DNA of 64,000 nt, from contig NZ_JAUORX010000001.1 in NCBI RefSeq assembly GCF_030548175.1, positions 186,001-250,000 on the forward strand. Direction: 5' to 3'. The position numbers and the translations under genes are program-made. The notes beneath the pieces were generated by a model, which was not told the origin of the DNA, did not search any database, and saw only the letters and a list, made by a program, of their open reading frames with translations. The stretch's first letter is position 1; the number at the start of each line of letters is the position of its first letter. The DNA is from Cognatishimia sp. 1_MG-2023 (GTDB taxonomy: Bacteria > Pseudomonadota > Alphaproteobacteria > Rhodobacterales > Rhodobacteraceae). Positions 8,524-21,258 of this stretch are shown here, piece by piece.

Positions 8524-9375
8524 ATGACCTTCAAAACCCGCTTTGCCCCATCCCCAACCGGCCCACTGCATCTGGGCCACGCCTATTCGGCACTCTTGGC
8601 GTATCGACAGGCAAAGGCAGAAGGCGGGGCGTTTTTACTACGCATCGAAGACATCGACCAATCTCGCAGTCGCCCCCAATGGGAGGCACAGATATACGAT
8701 GATTTACAATGGCTTGGCCTAGACTGGGACACCCCCGTCATGCGCCAATCTGACCGTACACCTGCCTATCAATCTGCCCTACAGCGCCTAACCGACATGG
8801 GTCTAACATATCCCTGCACCTGCCGCCGCGCAGACATCGAAGCCGCCGCAGGCGCACCCCAAGAAGGCGTTCCACAGTTCGGCCCAGATGGGCGCATCTA
8901 TCCCGGCACCTGTCGCGACAAGGAACAGGACGGCACACAGACGGATGTTGCCATTCGCCTAAACCTTAGCAAAGCCTTAACGCAGCTCGGTGAGCTCACC
9001 TATACAGAGGTTGGACCGCTTCACACAGGAACCCACAAAATAAACAAAAACAATATGTTATCGAACGTAGGTGATGTGATTTTGCAGCGCAAAGGTATGG
9101 GCAGCAGCTATCACCTGTCCGTTGTTGTGGATGACGCAGACCAAGGTATCACCCAAGTCACGCGCGGCGCGGATCTTTGGGAGGCAACGGAAATTCACGT
9201 TGTTTTACAAAAGCTTCTGGGGCTTTCTACACCTAAGTACTTTCACCACGACCTGATCCGCGATGAAAATGGCAAGCGTTTGGCCAAACGCGACGACGCA
9301 CGCGCCATCGCCACCTACCGGGCCGAGGGCGCGCAGCCTCAAGACATTGTTAAGATGATCTGCTTGGAACCTTAA
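8524..9375 (+). CDS. gluQ: Glutamyl-Q tRNA(Asp) synthetase
   Basis: 283 residues, a truncated glutamyl-tRNA synthetase paralogue without an anticodon-binding domain. It charges glutamate onto queuosine-34 of tRNA-Asp. [20 protein letters not shown] carries the class I HIGH-type motif (HLGH, 17-20); KRLAKRDDA is the KMSKS-type loop. The cysteines in YPCTCRRAD and YPGTCRD are the zinc ligands. It converges on hisI with a 4-bp overlap. Confidence 0.96.
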   Translation: MTFKTRFAPSPTGPLHLGHAYSALLAYRQAKAEGGAFLLRIEDIDQSRSRPQWEAQIYDDLQWLGLDWDTPVMRQSDRTPAYQSALQRLTDMGLTYPCTCRRADIEAAAGAPQEGVPQFGPDGRIYPGTCRDKEQDGTQTDVAIRLNLSKALTQLGELTYTEVGPLHTGTHKINKNNMLSNVGDVILQRKGMGSSYHLSVVVDDADQGITQVTRGADLWEATEIHVVLQKLLGLSTPKYFHHDLIRDENGKRLAKRDDARAIATYRAEGAQPQDIVKMICLEP

Positions 9376-9731
9376 GACATCGGCTTCATCAATTCGGTTT
9401 CTTGCCCGTCTTTGACAGAGGTATAGAAACACGAACGACGGTTAGTATGACAGGCCGGACCAACCTGATTGATCAGCACCAAAATGCAATCGCTGTCGCA
9501 ATCATAGCGGAAATCCACCAATTCCTGCGTATGACCGCTGGTTTCACCCTTTACCCAAAACGATTGGCGGGAGCGCGACCAATAGGTCACTTTTCCGGTT
9601 TCTAACGTCTTTTCAATAGCTTGCAGGTTCATCCATGCCATCATCAGCACGTCTTTACTCTCTGCATCCTGCGCAATTGCCGGGATCAAGCCATTGTCAT
9701 CAAATTTCAGGCTCTTTGGATCAAACGCCAT
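9372..9731 (-). CDS. hisI: Phosphoribosyl-AMP cyclohydrolase
   Basis: 119 residues from the ATG at 9731, which has AGGA at a good distance; an upstream ATG at 9755 would add 8 residues. It opens the purine ring of phosphoribosyl-AMP in step three of histidine synthesis. [34 protein letters not shown] and the metal-binding DCDSDCILV and [12 protein letters not shown] motifs are complete. It is monofunctional, without a HisE part. Confidence 0.96.
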   Translation of the reverse strand: MAFDPKSLKFDDNGLIPAIAQDAESKDVLMMAWMNLQAIEKTLETGKVTYWSRSRQSFWVKGETSGHTQELVDFRYDCDSDCILVLINQVGPACHTNRRSCFYTSVKDGQETELMKPMS

Positions 9732-9796
9732 AACGATTTCCTTTGCATCTGCCATAAGGCTCTCTATCTAGGAAAGAGGAACGAAAGGGAACTCAA

Positions 9797-10249
9797 ATGT
9801 CCGGCGAAACCGATCTTATCAAACTTTATTCTGGTCAGATTCTCGGCCTCGCTTCGGATATGCCATTCACAGAGCGTTTGGAAAATCCCGACGGTTCCAG
9901 TAAAAAACGCTCCCCGCTTTGCGGCTCTACAATCACCGTAGATGTAAATCTAAGTGACGGAAAAATAACAGAATTTGGCCAAGACGTGAAAGCCTGTGCA
10001 TTAGGTCAAGCAGCCGCATCAGTCGTTGCGCGCAACGTGATTGGCAGCGACCGCGCCCAGCTTGAAACGGCCCGCGACGCGCTCAAAGCCATGCTCAAAG
10101 AAGACGGCCCAACACCGCCAGCCCCCTTTGATGGCCTCGAAGTCCTGCGCCCCGCGCGCGATTACAAAAACCGTCACGCATCAATCCTCCTGGCGCTAGA
10201 AGCCACACTTGACGCCATCGAACAGGCAGAACAATCCGCCTGCGCCTAA
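9797..10249 (+). CDS. NifU/SufU-like iron-sulfur cluster scaffold
   Basis: 150 residues. NifU N-terminal domain with the usual cysteines, SPLCGSTITVDV (about residue 42) and DVKACALGQAAASVVA (about residue 74). The third cysteine region is changed: RPARDYKNRHASILLA has no Cys where IscU has one. Rhodobacterales carry this IscU-like protein beside hisI. It probably helps cluster assembly, but the missing ligand makes a full scaffold role uncertain. Confidence 0.82.
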   Translation: MSGETDLIKLYSGQILGLASDMPFTERLENPDGSSKKRSPLCGSTITVDVNLSDGKITEFGQDVKACALGQAAASVVARNVIGSDRAQLETARDALKAMLKEDGPTPPAPFDGLEVLRPARDYKNRHASILLALEATLDAIEQAEQSACA

Positions 10250-10272
10250 CCCCCTAACTCATTACCAGTAAA

Positions 10273-10310
10273 CAAAAAAACGCCGCACTTACCGGGGAGG
10301 AAGTGCGGCG
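10273..10310 (-). terminator. Terminator for the leftward small-ORF transcript
   Basis: CGCCGCACTT (10281-10290) pairs perfectly with AAGTGCGGCG (10301-10310). The seven A at 10274-10280 give a U-run on the minus strand only, so it ends a leftward transcript, which must be that of the 40-codon ORF at 10460-10582. Confidence 0.85.
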
Positions 10311-10459
10311 CAGGTTGCGTTCTATGTGCATCGTTGTTCCAAATTGGGAATGTGAGGCAGACCCTTCGGACTATAGGACAGGCAGTGTCAGTCGGTACGT
10401 ATCAAATTGGGGACAGGATACGTGAACAACCAATGCAGAACGCCAGGCAGTAGGTAAAC

Positions 10460-10582
10460 TTAGGCAAGACCAGGAATATGCAGGGCAACAATCATCATCA
10501 CCGCCAACGCACCAACGCCAACGGCGTCCTGCATCAACGTATTTTGTGAATTGCGGATCACTGTTTTGATCTGGGTAATCAT
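10460..10582 (-). CDS. 40-residue membrane protein under a LexA box
   Basis: An ORF of 40 codons starting ATG at 10582 with AGGAG 7 nt upstream. The N-terminal half is polar (MITQIKTVIRNSQNTLMQ). The C-terminal half is one hydrophobic segment (GVGALAVMMIVALHIPGLA). About 49 nt separate the start from a predicted TSS; a GAAC-N7-GAAC LexA box lies at 10647-10661, next to the -10 element. A dedicated terminator closes the transcript. I do not recognise the sequence as a named family. Size, membrane nature and SOS control recall the SOS-induced division inhibitor SidA of Caulobacter and the toxin TisB, but that is analogy only. Confidence 0.75.
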   Translation of the reverse strand: MITQIKTVIRNSQNTLMQDAVGVGALAVMMIVALHIPGLA

Positions 10583-10638
10583 TGTGTTGCTCCTGCGTTA
10601 ATTCCTTTGTTGCCTCTTTGTTCTCATTTTTTGTTCTT

Positions 10639-10671
10639 ATTGTAAAGAACTTTATGAGAACATTTGAGAAC
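10639..10671 (-). promoter_or_regulatory. LexA (SOS) box and promoter of the 40-residue ORF
   Basis: GAAC-TTTATGA-GAAC (10647-10661) is a perfect alphaproteobacterial SOS box (GTTC-N7-GTTC on the minus strand). A third GAAC follows at 10668-10671 with 6-bp spacing. The -10 element TACAAT (10644-10639, minus strand) directly adjoins the box, so bound LexA would cover the promoter. A further GTTC pair at 10620-10636 has 9-bp spacing. Confidence 0.75.
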
Positions 10672-10688
10672 ATTTAGTGAATTAAATG

Positions 10689-14923
<4,235 letters not shown>

Positions 14924-14992
14924 TCATCTAGATAAATCGGGGCGCGAGTTTCGTCCAGCGGGCATGTGTCTTCGTTAGCGTTTTGAGCGGCG

Positions 14993-15712
14993 CTAGGCGC
15001 GCAGGGCCAAATCCTCTGGCGCATCTATTTGGCCCGGCTCTGGATCACGCAGAACATATCCACGCCCCCAGACTGTTTCGATATAGTTTGATCCTTGGGT
15101 CGCCTCGCTTAGCTTCTTACGCAGCTTGCAGATAAAGACATCAATGATCTTCAGCTCTGGCTCGTCCATGCCGCCATACAGGTGGTTCAGGAACATTTCT
15201 TTGGTCAGTGTTGTTCCCTTGCGCAGCGAGAGCAACTCTAGCATCTGGTATTCTTTGCCCGTCAAGTGAACGGCGGTGCCATCCACGCTTGCGGTTTTGG
15301 CGTCCAAGTTCACAGCGACTCGACCAGTTTTGATGACGGATTGCGAATGCCCTTTTGACCGCCGAATGATCGCATGAATACGCGCGACCAGTTCTTCGCG
15401 GTGGAACGGTTTGGTGAGGTAATCATCCGCACCATATCCAAACCCTTTGAGTTTGCTTTCGGTGTCGTCAGATCCAGAAAGAATCAGGATAGGCGTATCA
15501 ATCCGTGCCAAACGCAATTGGCGCAGAACGTCGTGGCCCAGCATATCCGGTAATCCGAGGTCTAAAAGGATCAAATCGTAATCATATAGTTTCGCTAGAT
15601 CTATCCCTTCCTCCCCCAAATCCGTGGCGTAGACATTCAGGTTTGCGTGGGTCAGCATCATTTCAATGCTTTTCGCAGTCGCTGGATCGTCTTCAATTAA
15701 TAAAACACGCAT
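14993..15712 (-). CDS. ctrA: Cell-cycle response regulator CtrA
   Basis: 239 residues from the ATG at 15712 (GGAG 7 nt upstream; a TTG one codon earlier is also possible). The receiver domain has Asp51 as phosphoacceptor ([15 protein letters not shown]), conserved T and K, followed by an OmpR-type winged helix ([17 protein letters not shown]). CtrA is the global alphaproteobacterial regulator; in Roseobacters it mainly drives motility, gene-transfer agent and quorum-linked functions. A full TTAA-N7-TTAA site in its own upstream region points to autoregulation. Confidence 0.97.
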   Translation of the reverse strand: MRVLLIEDDPATAKSIEMMLTHANLNVYATDLGEEGIDLAKLYDYDLILLDLGLPDMLGHDVLRQLRLARIDTPILILSGSDDTESKLKGFGYGADDYLTKPFHREELVARIHAIIRRSKGHSQSVIKTGRVAVNLDAKTASVDGTAVHLTGKEYQMLELLSLRKGTTLTKEMFLNHLYGGMDEPELKIIDVFICKLRKKLSEATQGSNYIETVWGRGYVLRDPEPGQIDAPEDLALRA

Positions 15713-15763
15713 CAATATTCTCCGGTAAAAGCAAGGCTGAAAACAATAGTGGACAACAATTCG

Positions 15764-15796
15764 TTAAATTCGAATTAATCTCGAATTGAGATTAAT
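15764..15796. promoter_or_regulatory. CtrA binding site and overlapping palindrome upstream of ctrA
   Basis: TTAA (15764-15767), 7 bp, TTAA (15775-15778) matches the full CtrA consensus. It overlaps a palindrome with 9-bp arms, ATTAATCTC (15774-15782) and GAGATTAAT (15788-15796). This places an autoregulatory site 50-80 bp ahead of the ctrA start, in the ctrA-sciP gap. Confidence 0.65.
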
Positions 15797-15805
15797 ACAC
15801 ACACG

Positions 15806-16084
15806 CTAAGGTTGTCTATACTTTTGCAAGGCTGTTGTTTTCAAAGCATCTTCTCCATATTCATTGATCGCGACAATCCATTGAGAAAACTCCTCCTCTG
15901 TTAATTTATAGCGTTCCAACGCCTCTTCTTGGGTAATCAACCCATAGATGACACCACGTACGACAGCCGCTTTTCGTGATGCGACCCAGCGTCGCGTGTT
16001 TTCTGATGGCAAGTCCGCTTGCGAAAACACCTGACCATTGGGCAAAGTTACCGTGCGCCGCCCCTCTACTCTTTTCAAAAACAT
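15806..16084 (-). CDS. sciP: SciP, small inhibitor of CtrA (DUF1153)
   Basis: 92 residues from the ATG at 16084, favoured over the ATG two codons earlier, which is too close to the GGGG ribosome site. The helix-turn-helix DUF1153 core is TVTLPNGQVFSQADLP, RRWVASRKAAVVRGVI and EEALERYKLTEEEFSQW, ending ALQKYRQP. In Caulobacter SciP binds CtrA and blocks its transcriptional activity. It sits just upstream of ctrA on the same strand. Confidence 0.93.
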   Translation of the reverse strand: MFLKRVEGRRTVTLPNGQVFSQADLPSENTRRWVASRKAAVVRGVIYGLITQEEALERYKLTEEEFSQWIVAINEYGEDALKTTALQKYRQP

Positions 16085-16208
16085 CGCCATTCCCCTTTTG
16101 TTGCTACAAGCATTGGGGACACGTCCTTAACGGAGACTAAAACAAGGGCTTGAGAGTATCTTGGATTTTCCTATATTCCTCACTTTCGCCCCCTCTAGGA
16201 GAACGGCC

Positions 16209-17351
16209 ATGGCGCTGGATACCAAACACCCACTGAACTCTCTTGGCTTTGCCAAGCCACCGGCAGAGACGCGGGTTGTGGTTGCCATGTCTGGCGGCGT
16301 CGACAGTTCCGTTGTTGCAGCACGTTTGGCCGATGAAGGCTATGACGTGGTTGGCGTGACGCTTCAGCTGTATGACCATGGTGCTGCCTTGGCGAAAAAG
16401 GGTGCATGTTGTGCGGGCATTGACATTCACGACGCGCGCCGCGTTGCCGAGGAAAAGGGCTTTCCGCATTACGTATTGGACTATGAAAACATCTTCCAAG
16501 ATGCGGTGATTGACGAATTCGCAGATAGCTATCTAGCCGGCGCGACCCCTGTTCCGTGCATTCGCTGCAATGAACGTGTGAAATTCAAAGACCTGCTGGA
16601 AACCGCAAAAGACCTAGAGGCTGACTGCATGGCAACTGGCCATTACATTCAGCGCAAGGTTGGTGAGAATGGGCCAGAGCTTCATTCCGCTGAGGATGCA
16701 CGTCGCGATCAGAGTTATTTCTTGTTCTCAACCACACGCGATCAGCTGGATTATCTACGCTTCCCGTTAGGTCATTTGCCGAACAAGGATGCTACACGCG
16801 CCTTAGCGGCGGAATATGGATTGTCGGTTGCGGACAAGCCTGACAGCCAAGACATCTGTTTTGTGCCAAATGGGAACTACGCGCAGGTCATCGAAAAACT
16901 GCGCCCTGGTGCCGCTGAACCCGGTGATATCGTCGACCAAGACGGCAATGTACGTGGCCAGCACAACGGAGTGATCCATTATACTATCGGCCAACGCCGT
17001 GGCTTGGGCATCGGTGGTCTTGCGGATCCCCTGTATGTAGTGAAACTCGACGTAGACAAGAAACAAGTGGTCATCGGGCCAAAAGAGATGCTGTCGACTC
17101 GCATCATTCCAGTCCGTGAAATCAACTGGCTAGGTGATGTGCCGTTTGACAGTAAATCCGAATGGAACTTGTCTGTGAAAGTCCGCTCTACGCGGCCACC
17201 ACGCGAAGCCATCATTCGCCCAACCGGTCCTACAACGGCTGAGGTCGAGCTTTTGACACCAGAAGAAGGTGTGTCACCGGGTCAGGCTTGTGTGTTTTAC
17301 TCACCTGACAGCAGCCGCATCTTTGGTGGCGGTTGGATTTGGCGGGGCTAA
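16209..17351 (+). CDS. mnmA: tRNA-specific 2-thiouridylase MnmA
   Basis: 380 residues from the ATG at 16209 (AGGAG 7 nt upstream). It thiolates U34 of Lys, Glu and Gln tRNAs. PP-loop SGGVDSS at 28-34; catalytic cysteine motif PCIRCN (Cys117/Cys120) and the second cysteine in DSQDICFV. The C-terminal beta-barrel ends with FGGGWI. It is divergent to sciP and converges on lpxB 1 bp after its stop. Confidence 0.97.
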   Translation: MALDTKHPLNSLGFAKPPAETRVVVAMSGGVDSSVVAARLADEGYDVVGVTLQLYDHGAALAKKGACCAGIDIHDARRVAEEKGFPHYVLDYENIFQDAVIDEFADSYLAGATPVPCIRCNERVKFKDLLETAKDLEADCMATGHYIQRKVGENGPELHSAEDARRDQSYFLFSTTRDQLDYLRFPLGHLPNKDATRALAAEYGLSVADKPDSQDICFVPNGNYAQVIEKLRPGAAEPGDIVDQDGNVRGQHNGVIHYTIGQRRGLGIGGLADPLYVVKLDVDKKQVVIGPKEMLSTRIIPVREINWLGDVPFDSKSEWNLSVKVRSTRPPREAIIRPTGPTTAEVELLTPEEGVSPGQACVFYSPDSSRIFGGGWIWRG

Positions 17352-17352
17352 G

Positions 17353-18516
17353 TTAGCGCGCCTTAAGCCCATCAAGAACAGCCCGTGCAGCACGTATGCC
17401 CGGGTCTTCCGCTCCGCGACCTAGCAACTCCATCGTCTGGTTCACAATTTTCTGCTGCTTCGTTGGCTGATCTAACACGCCCAACACACCCGGCGCGATC
17501 AAATCGGCGCGGCAGTTTTCGCCCAGAAATTCCGGTATTTCGCGGGTATCGGTCACTAGGTTGGCCAAGGTTAATGTGTCGATCTTTAGCATCCGCTGGA
17601 AAATCTTGCGGCTTAACCAGCTTACGTCATAGGCGATGACCATCGGTGTGCTTGAAGCCGACAGCTCCAAAGACACTGTTCCTGATGCAGCCAAGGCGAC
17701 ATTCGCCGCTTTGAACGCTGCGCGCTTTTGCGTGGCAAACGTCGCATCATCGACATTGCGCGGGTCCAAGATGATGGGTGGGTTTGCCATGCCGCTTGTC
17801 AATTCTACGACCAATTCGGCAACTGGTGCGGCAGCTGGTAAGACAAACTTCAGCTCCGGCCGTTCTGATTGAAGCAACTCCATGGTTTCAACAAACGTCG
17901 GTAGCAACCGCGAGACTTCGCTACGGCGACTACCCGGTAGCACCAAAGCAAGCGGTGCGGCATCAATTGCCTGCTCTGCGCGAAAGGCTGTGGCCTCTTC
18001 TTCGGTGGCGACGGGCTCTGATACAACAGGGTGCCCAACGAAATCACAGCGCATACCATGTGCCTCCATATACGGAGGCTCAAACGGCAAAAGCGCAAGG
18101 ACTTGGTCGATCATCGGCGCCATTTTGGCAGCGCGACCGGGGCGCCATGCCCAGACTGATGGCGCGACATAGTGAACGGTTCGTGTATCGCCCTGTTCGC
18201 GCACAAGTTTCGCTACGCGCAGGCAAAAGTCAGGGCTGTCGATTGTAATCACAACATCCGGCTTAAGTGCCGCGATCGCATCAGCGCATTCTTGAATGCG
18301 GCGTTTTAGGTGAAAGTACTTCGGTAGAATTTCCACCAGACCAATGACTGACAGCTCGTCCATTGGGAATTGGCTCTGCAATCCCTCGGAGGACATCAAT
18401 GGGCCACCAACGCCGTGAAATTCGATCTTGTCCTCAGAAAGGGATTTGAGGCCCTTCATTAGAGAAACCCCAAGTTTGTCGCCTGAGAGCTCGCCAGCAA
18501 TCATATAGATCTTCAT
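17353..18516 (-). CDS. lpxB: Lipid-A-disaccharide synthase
   Basis: 387 residues. It joins UDP-2,3-diacylglucosamine and lipid X at the inner membrane. GT19 marks: IAGELSGDKLGVSLMKGL at the N-terminus, IDSPDFCLRVAK, HYVAPSVWAWRPGRA, LPGSRRSEV and SGTVSLELS. The start overlaps the lpxI stop by 1 bp (TGATG-type). Last gene of the long leftward envelope operon. Confidence 0.97.
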   Translation of the reverse strand: MKIYMIAGELSGDKLGVSLMKGLKSLSEDKIEFHGVGGPLMSSEGLQSQFPMDELSVIGLVEILPKYFHLKRRIQECADAIAALKPDVVITIDSPDFCLRVAKLVREQGDTRTVHYVAPSVWAWRPGRAAKMAPMIDQVLALLPFEPPYMEAHGMRCDFVGHPVVSEPVATEEEATAFRAEQAIDAAPLALVLPGSRRSEVSRLLPTFVETMELLQSERPELKFVLPAAAPVAELVVELTSGMANPPIILDPRNVDDATFATQKRAAFKAANVALAASGTVSLELSASSTPMVIAYDVSWLSRKIFQRMLKIDTLTLANLVTDTREIPEFLGENCRADLIAPGVLGVLDQPTKQQKIVNQTMELLGRGAEDPGIRAARAVLDGLKAR

Positions 18517-19319
18517 CAGAGATCATCCCGGGCTAAAATGAAAACGCCGTATTTTTCAGCCGCAGCTAAAATGGCTGGCTTGTCGACGAACAACACCCGT
18601 CCAGCCGCAACAACGATACCGGCCAGCCCTGCTTTTGAAACGTTCTCAATGGTTTGCGGGCCGATAGCAGGCATATCGACGCGTAAATCCTGCCCTACTT
18701 TCGGCGCTTTAACAAAGACGCCGGGTGTTTGATGCAGTGTGTCCGGTGTTTGGGCGACAAAACTCAACAGCGCATCTGTGCCTTGAAGCGTTTCAATTCC
18801 AAGACAAAGGCCCGCCGACACAACGACACCCTGCCCCACATCAAGTGGCCCAAGGGTGCGAAGTATCTCCGCCGCTTTTTGAGCGTCTTTTAAGTTGATG
18901 TCGGATGGTTCCGACCCAACGAATAAGCCCGGCTTTAACGTCAGTTCTGGCAATAATTCATGCGCACCGCGTACTTGGATACCCTGTTCTTCGAACAGTG
19001 AAATGACGAACCGCAGTAGTTTGTCGTCGCCCTGTTGAAAGGCTTGTACAAGCTTTGGGGCAATGGCCTGCATGTATGGATCAAACGCGGTAGGATCTAG
19101 CTGTGGGCGTGTCATTGCACCAGCAAAGACCAACTGATCCACGCCTCGTGCTTTGAGGTCATCCATCAAACCGCCAAGCTGCTCGAAACGATGCTCAATT
19201 GTCGACACTTGGTGATCGTGATCGACGCCCTGCAGCGTAAAAATCAAAGCATCAGGATGGGCCGCCGCGATCTGTACGGGCAACGCCCCCTTTGCGGACA
19301 GGATAGCTAAGCGCCCCAT
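18516..19319 (-). CDS. lpxI: UDP-2,3-diacylglucosamine pyrophosphatase LpxI
   Basis: 267 residues, DUF1009/LpxI family. It hydrolyses UDP-2,3-diacylglucosamine to lipid X, the job done by unrelated LpxH in gammaproteobacteria. LAILSAKGALPVQIA at the start, LVFAGAMTRPQ, and GQGVVVSAGLCLGIET with KAPKVGQDLRVDMPAIG are typical. It stands between lpxA and lpxB, 4 bp after lpxA, as expected. Confidence 0.96.
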   Translation of the reverse strand: MGRLAILSAKGALPVQIAAAHPDALIFTLQGVDHDHQVSTIEHRFEQLGGLMDDLKARGVDQLVFAGAMTRPQLDPTAFDPYMQAIAPKLVQAFQQGDDKLLRFVISLFEEQGIQVRGAHELLPELTLKPGLFVGSEPSDINLKDAQKAAEILRTLGPLDVGQGVVVSAGLCLGIETLQGTDALLSFVAQTPDTLHQTPGVFVKAPKVGQDLRVDMPAIGPQTIENVSKAGLAGIVVAAGRVLFVDKPAILAAAEKYGVFILARDDL

Positions 19320-19323
19320 TCAT

Positions 19324-20121
19324 TTACTCCGGTGTAAGAAACGAACGATCTGAATCGCCCAAAATAAACGAAGCGATTTCTTTGACATAATCGCTATCTG
19401 CGTCGTCACCCAAGCGCTTAGCACGTTCGGTGAACGATCCCTCGCCTTGCGCCAAAGATTGAAACGCTGCGCGCAATGCGGAAATATCAGGACGTGACAC
19501 ACCACGACGCTTGAGACCGACAAGATTCAACCCATCAAGCTTGCCGCGTGGTCCCTGAACAAGGCCATATGGGATAACATCATTCGTCACCATGCAAACC
19601 GCACCGATAATGGCACCGCGACCGATACGAACGAATTGATGGATACCTGACAAGCCACCAACAATGACGTCTTCTTCGATGATGCAATGCCCCGCGACGG
19701 CCACAGAGTTCACCAGGATCACACGATCACCGATTTGGGCATCATGTGCCACGTGGCAACCTGCCATGAATAATCCATCGTCCCCAATTTTGGTTACGCC
19801 GCCACCGCCTTCGGTGCCCGGATTCATTGTGACATGCTCGCGAATACGATTACGTTTGCCGATCACCAACCGCGATGCTTCGCCGTTAAACTTAAGGTCC
19901 TGAGGAATTTCGCCGATAACCGCAAAGCTGAAAACTACGGTCTCTTCGCCGATTTCCGTATTGCCAGTGACAACCACATGAGACTTTAGCTCAACCCGGT
20001 CTTTTAGCACCACTTCCGAGCCGACCACGCAAAACGGGCCGACGATACACCCGGCGCCAATCTGGGCGCCGTCTTCGATGACTGCGGAGGCATGAACCTG
20101 CGCATCAGGGGAAACAGCCAT
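19324..20121 (-). CDS. lpxA: UDP-N-acetylglucosamine acyltransferase
   Basis: 265 residues from the ATG at 20121 (AAGGAG 8 nt upstream). First step of lipid A synthesis: transfers an R-3-hydroxyacyl chain from ACP to UDP-GlcNAc. Left-handed beta-helix hexapeptide repeats fill residues 5-190. The catalytic histidine is in MAGCHVAHDAQIGD and the C-terminal helical domain follows LVGLKRRGVS. It begins 6 bp before the end of fabZ. Confidence 0.97.
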   Translation of the reverse strand: MAVSPDAQVHASAVIEDGAQIGAGCIVGPFCVVGSEVVLKDRVELKSHVVVTGNTEIGEETVVFSFAVIGEIPQDLKFNGEASRLVIGKRNRIREHVTMNPGTEGGGGVTKIGDDGLFMAGCHVAHDAQIGDRVILVNSVAVAGHCIIEEDVIVGGLSGIHQFVRIGRGAIIGAVCMVTNDVIPYGLVQGPRGKLDGLNLVGLKRRGVSRPDISALRAAFQSLAQGEGSFTERAKRLGDDADSDYVKEIASFILGDSDRSFLTPE

Positions 20122-20126
20122 TAGGC

Positions 20127-20591
20127 TCACTCCTTAGGCAATTCCATCATAGCAGTGAATTCGGCTTCGGCAGCCATTTCGCCATCAACTTCGGCGATGC
20201 CTGAAAATTTCCAGACTTTCCCACCCGGCTTTCCGCGTGTGGTGGTCAGTTTCATTTGCAATACGTCACCCGGTACAACCATGCGACGGAATTTGCATTT
20301 GTCGATGGCCATGAAATAAACCTGCATGTTTTTGTCTTCCATGCCCAGTTCTGTACCAACCATCACAGCAGCCGTTTGCGCCATTGCTTCGATGATTGTC
20401 ACGCCAGGCATGATTGGGTTTCCAGGGAAATGTCCTTGGAAATGCGGTTCATTCATTGTGACATTCTTGATGCCAGTTGCTGACTGATAGCCATCAATGT
20501 CTACAACTTTGTCCACCAGCAGAAATGGATAACGATGCGGGATAATGCGTTGAATACGGTGAATATCAGCGGTTTTCAAAGTCTCGCTCAT
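20127..20591 (-). CDS. fabZ: 3-hydroxyacyl-ACP dehydratase FabZ
   Basis: 154 residues from the ATG at 20591 (AGGAG 6 nt upstream). Dehydrates beta-hydroxyacyl-ACP in fatty acid elongation. Hotdog fold with [15 protein letters not shown], catalytic His in [15 protein letters not shown] and Glu in IIEAMAQ. Its place before lpxA balances fatty acid and lipid A synthesis. Confidence 0.97.
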   Translation of the reverse strand: MSETLKTADIHRIQRIIPHRYPFLLVDKVVDIDGYQSATGIKNVTMNEPHFQGHFPGNPIMPGVTIIEAMAQTAAVMVGTELGMEDKNMQVYFMAIDKCKFRRMVVPGDVLQMKLTTTRGKPGGKVWKFSGIAEVDGEMAAEAEFTAMMELPKE

Positions 20592-20672
20592 GGGTGGCTC
20601 CTGCTGTCTTTTGTACTTTTGTTCGTTAGTCCCTAGCAATCTCGAGGCCTAGGGGCAAGCAACTGGCGGTAA

Positions 20673-21257
20673 TCAGTTGTCTACCGCAGGTTCGGTTGCT
20701 TCAGGTTCTTCGCTCACAGCGCCGTCCCCCAATAGACCATTGGCAATCGCCAATGTTCGGTCAGTCACGTTCAATGCGCTGCTAGACGCAAATGTGGTGC
20801 GTTTTTCGAGAACAATTGATGCACCTCGTTCGTTTAGAATACGCTCAAGAACTGGGACAAGTTCTTGGAAAAAGCGAATACGTTCTTCCTCGGCAAACCG
20901 GATGATTTGCAGTTCTTTGTCGTCTTGAATAGAGCGGATTTCTTCTACGCGGCTGTCAAAAGCATCGGCCAGCTTCCGAAAGTCGGTAGCCTCCATCGTG
21001 GTTCTTTGTTCTGTTAAACGCTTTTCTTCTTCTGCCAGCTCAGCCGCAATCTGACGGTTTTCAGCAAGCAGCACAGCTTTGCGTGCGTTCTGTTCTTGTC
21101 TAACGCGTTGGCTAAACAACGATTGTTCATAGAGCCGGTCCGACTCGATGATGATAATTGGACTTGGAACTGTCGAGGACACCTGCTGCGCCACCACCTG
21201 AACCGGTGCGAACCAAAGGCTCGCAACGGCTGACAGTGAAAGCAAAGTCAAACGCAT
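20673..21257 (-). CDS. OmpH/Skp family periplasmic chaperone
   Basis: 194 residues with a signal peptide (MRLTLLSLSAVASLWFAPVQVVAQQ, cleavage about residue 24). The rest is a long charged coiled coil (about 45-150), as in Skp/OmpH, which holds unfolded outer-membrane proteins. The C-terminal tail is acidic. It follows bamA after 1 bp, the conserved bamA-ompH order. Confidence 0.9.
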   Translation of the reverse strand: MRLTLLSLSAVASLWFAPVQVVAQQVSSTVPSPIIIIESDRLYEQSLFSQRVRQEQNARKAVLLAENRQIAAELAEEEKRLTEQRTTMEATDFRKLADAFDSRVEEIRSIQDDKELQIIRFAEEERIRFFQELVPVLERILNERGASIVLEKRTTFASSSALNVTDRTLAIANGLLGDGAVSEEPEATEPAVDN

Positions 21258-21258
21258 A

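Noticed and set aside
10371-10673. 100-codon leftward ORF across the LexA region
   Set aside because: Low-complexity composition (runs of W, C, D), no ribosome site, and it overlaps the better 40-codon ORF in another frame.
20736-20790. Short direct repeats resembling a CRISPR array anywhere in the window
   Set aside because: No regularly spaced repeats were found on reading; the only tandem repeats are the ssb linker and RTX coding repeats.
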